A stretch of DNA of 64,000 nt from Acidobacteriota bacterium (GTDB lineage Bacteria > Acidobacteriota > Vicinamibacteria > Vicinamibacterales > UBA2999): contig JACPCS010000125.1 in the NCBI GenBank assembly GCA_016184455.1, positions 1 to 64,000 on the forward strand. Direction: 5' to 3'. Below, in pieces: positions 62,294 to 64,000 of this stretch. Under the pieces are notes generated by a model, which was not told the origin of the DNA, searched no databases, and saw only the letters and a program-made list of their open reading frames with translations. Each line of letters opens with the position of its first letter. The stretch's first letter is position 1. A program made the position numbers and the translations under genes.

Positions 62294-63135
62294 ACGCCGG
62301 ATCTCTTCATGCGCTCAAGGATGGCATAGACTTCATTGGTCGAACGACCATACTTACGGGCGAGGGTGGCGACGGCCGAGCGTCGGCGCGCGAGACAACG
62401 TGCTGTTGATTGCCCAAATTCGTTGGCAATCTCTTGGTCGTCTGCCTGATGTTCTCGCCTAGTAGCAGAGGGCGCCGGGCCAACCACGACGGTGAACTCT
62501 CCGACGGCATCTGCTATTTGCTCAATTAAATCAGCTGCAGTGCCGCGGTAGAAACGCTGATGGACCTTCGTCAGTTCTCGGCCGACGACGATAGGTCTTA
62601 TACCAAATATCGTGGCCGCCTCTGACAAGGTTTGCCTTATCCGGTGCGGGGCCTCGAAGAAGGTGACGGTATGTGGGATTGATCGCAGCTGCTCCAGCCA
62701 CGTTCTTCGGTCTTTCGCCCGAGCAGGAACAAACCCAAAGACGGTCAAGGGCTCGGTTGGAAAGCCGGAGGCGATGACGGCGACAAGGGGAGCGCTTGCA
62801 CCCGGGATCGGGTCGACCGCGATCCCCTGCTCGGCGCAGCGGCGGACCAGCTCAACGCCCGGATCGGAGATGCCGGGTGTGCCTGCATCCGTGACCAGCG
62901 CGATGCGATCGCCACGTTCCAGGCGTGCCAGCAGCTGGGGCAGGCGGGTGCGGGTGTTGTGTTGGTGGAAGCTGAGCGACGGCGTCGAAATCGCGTAGTG
63001 GGCGAGTAGTTTCGCGGTCCGGCGAGTGTCCTCGGCGGCGATCACGTCTGCTTCGCGCAGCACCCGAAGCGCCCGCAGCGTGATGTCCTCGAGGTTGCCG
63101 ATGGGGGTGGCGACCAGGAACAACGTGCCGGGCAT
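62290..63135 (-). CDS. rsmI: 16S rRNA 2'-O-ribose C1402 methyltransferase
   Basis: RsmI is a tetrapyrrole-methylase-fold enzyme; 281 residues from ATG 63135 (MPGTLFLVATPIGNLEDITL). Hallmarks are VIAAEDTRRTAKLLAHY, LVTDAGTPGISDPG, VDPIPGASAPLVAVIASGFP, HTVTFFEAPHRIRQTL and VGRELTKVHQRFYRG. The C-terminal helix (LARKYGRSTNEVYAILERMK) matches the RsmI tail. The 3' half (about 62340-62660) is visibly lower in GC and uses more AT-ending codons than its neighbours. It is coupled to glmU by an ATGA overlap. Confidence 0.95.
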   Translation of the reverse strand: MPGTLFLVATPIGNLEDITLRALRVLREADVIAAEDTRRTAKLLAHYAISTPSLSFHQHNTRTRLPQLLARLERGDRIALVTDAGTPGISDPGVELVRRCAEQGIAVDPIPGASAPLVAVIASGFPTEPLTVFGFVPARAKDRRTWLEQLRSIPHTVTFFEAPHRIRQTLSEAATIFGIRPIVVGRELTKVHQRFYRGTAADLIEQIADAVGEFTVVVGPAPSATRREHQADDQEIANEFGQSTARCLARRRSAVATLARKYGRSTNEVYAILERMKRSGV

Positions 63136-63211
63136 CGGGCGGAAACTTATTGTACCATTGTGAGATGAGCGCTCACGGAGCGGAGATGCAGAGCGCCAGC
63201 CATGACCCGGC

Positions 63212-64000
63212 ATGTACCCATCGGAGCCACTCCCGCACTTTGTCGACGATTACCTCGCCTATCTCTATGAAGTCCTCCCGAGCCAGGCGAGCATGGACGG
63301 AGTGCACCTCCACGACGACCTGCTCGAGGACCTCAGCCGGACCTCGATAGAGGCGCACGTCCGCGCCCTGGCCGGCTTCGGCCGCCGGCTCCAGCAGATC
63401 GACCCCGCGCTGCTCCCTCCCGCCGAGCAGGTGGAGCGCACCATCGTCGCGGCGAACATCGACGCCCGCATGTACGAGCTGGAGACGGTGCGGACGTGGG
63501 AGCGCAACCCTCAGCTCTACGCCGACACGCTGGGCATCAGCCTGGCCGGCCAGGCGCTGTTCCACTACGCGCCCGAGCAGGAGCGCGCGCGCCGTGTCGT
63601 GTCGAAGCTCCGGCAGACGGCGAGGCTGGTCGAGGCCGCTCGAGAGAACATCCGCGAGTGTCCCGGGATTTTCGTCAAGATCGGTCTCGAAACGTGGCGG
63701 GGCGTCCTGAAATTCATCGAGAGCGACCTGCCGCGCGCGTTTGCCACGCTCGACGATCTCCACGTCCTGGCCGATCTCGCCGATACGTCGGCCGAAGCGA
63801 TCCACGCGCTCACCGGCTACATCGACTACCTCGAGACCGATCTCGCGTCGCGCGCGAAGGCGTCGTTCCGCCTCGGTCCCGAAGCATTCGCGCAGAAGCT
63901 CAAGCTGGAAGAGGGCATTACGCTCAACGCGGACCGGCTGCTGGCGATCGCGATGCGCGAGCTGCACGAGGTACAGGAAGAATTCCGCACCGTCGCCGGA
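63212..64000 (+). CDS. DUF885-family protein, N-terminal part (runs off right edge)
   Basis: From ATG 63212 the frame is open to the window end (263 codons). The sequence MYPSEPLPHFVDDYLAYLYE, then LPSQASMDGVHLHDDLLEDL and the helical ERNPQLYADTLGISLAGQAL segment fit DUF885 proteins, a carboxypeptidase-like all-helical family frequent in Acidobacteriota. The usual zinc site (HExxH-like) lies in the missing C-terminal part and could not be checked. An in-frame TGA at 63203 fixes the start region. No signal peptide is obvious at this start, although family members are often exported. It is divergent from rsmI. Confidence 0.75.
   Translation, partial: MYPSEPLPHFVDDYLAYLYEVLPSQASMDGVHLHDDLLEDLSRTSIEAHVRALAGFGRRLQQIDPALLPPAEQVERTIVAANIDARMYELETVRTWERNPQLYADTLGISLAGQALFHYAPEQERARRVVSKLRQTARLVEAARENIRECPGIFVKIGLETWRGVLKFIESDLPRAFATLDDLHVLADLADTSAEAIHALTGYIDYLETDLASRAKASFRLGPEAFAQKLKLEEGITLNADRLLAIAMRELHEVQEEFRTVAG

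Overview
This 64 kb window looks like a chromosomal origin region from a high-GC, LPS-bearing Gram-negative bacterium, most probably an Acidobacteriota of the Vicinamibacteria type. That placement is inference. It rests on the Oar-like TonB receptor with an N-terminal carboxypeptidase-regulatory domain, the PadR/RND/TonB neighbourhood, a DUF885-family protein, the GC-rich codon use and the many dispersed palindromic repeats. No phylogenetic search was run. No tRNA, rRNA, CRISPR array or transposase was seen.

Layout. (1) 1-6.0 kb: a tripartite RND efflux operon (TolC-type channel, RND pump, adaptor cut by the window edge) under a PadR repressor, with overlapping palindromic operators. (2) 6.0-11.9 kb: an OmpR-type response regulator, a histidine kinase and an Oar-like TonB-dependent receptor on one strand. 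Two identical-format direct-repeat boxes (TGTAAG-N5-TGTAAA) link the receptor and padR to this two-component system. (3) 12-19.6 kb: envelope and signalling genes: a GAF membrane protein, a TPR/beta-barrel protein, a double-PDZ protein, a small lipoprotein, an RsbU-like phosphatase, a FabZ-like dehydratase and a diguanylate cyclase. (4) 19.6-25 kb: a hybrid histidine kinase, a FliA-like sigma factor, a tiny HTH gene overlapping an orphan histidine-kinase phosphoacceptor (DHp-only) gene, an NtrC-type sigma54 activator and two coupled small genes. (5) 25-34.2 kb: dusB, an RfaH/NusG-like antiterminator, a SurA-like isomerase, mfd, a heptose-phosphate adenylyltransferase and a Wzm/Wzt polysaccharide ABC exporter. 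(6) 34.2-39.1 kb: an F1-only ATP synthase operon (atpHAGDC) in which atpD carries an internal deletion and frameshift. (7) 39.2-56.3 kb: the conserved origin cluster parBA-rsmG-mnmG-mnmE-jag-yidC-yidD-rnpA-rpmH on the minus strand, divergent from dnaA-dnaN-gyrB-gyrA, with parS-like and DnaA-box-like sites. (8) 56.4-64 kb: a small lipoprotein, a UvrD/PcrA helicase, glmS, glmU, rsmI and a truncated DUF885 gene.

The clearest unexplained signal is the amount and variety of short repeats. One family is hairpins ending in CTACGTA. A second is blocks of GGCCTCAGG words. A third is long hairpins whose arms are reiterated 8-10 nt words (CACGAAG, ACACCGAGG, GGTAGCTG, AACTCCCAA). A fourth is CTTCGACnnnGCTCAGGG-type elements. 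They fill intergenic gaps and have also entered reading frames without breaking them (mfd, dusB, gyrB, the wzt-like gene and the GAF protein). One appears to supply the signal peptide of a lipoprotein. The second strong candidate is the HTH plus DHp-only two-gene unit beside the NtrC activator, which could be a minimal split phosphorelay.
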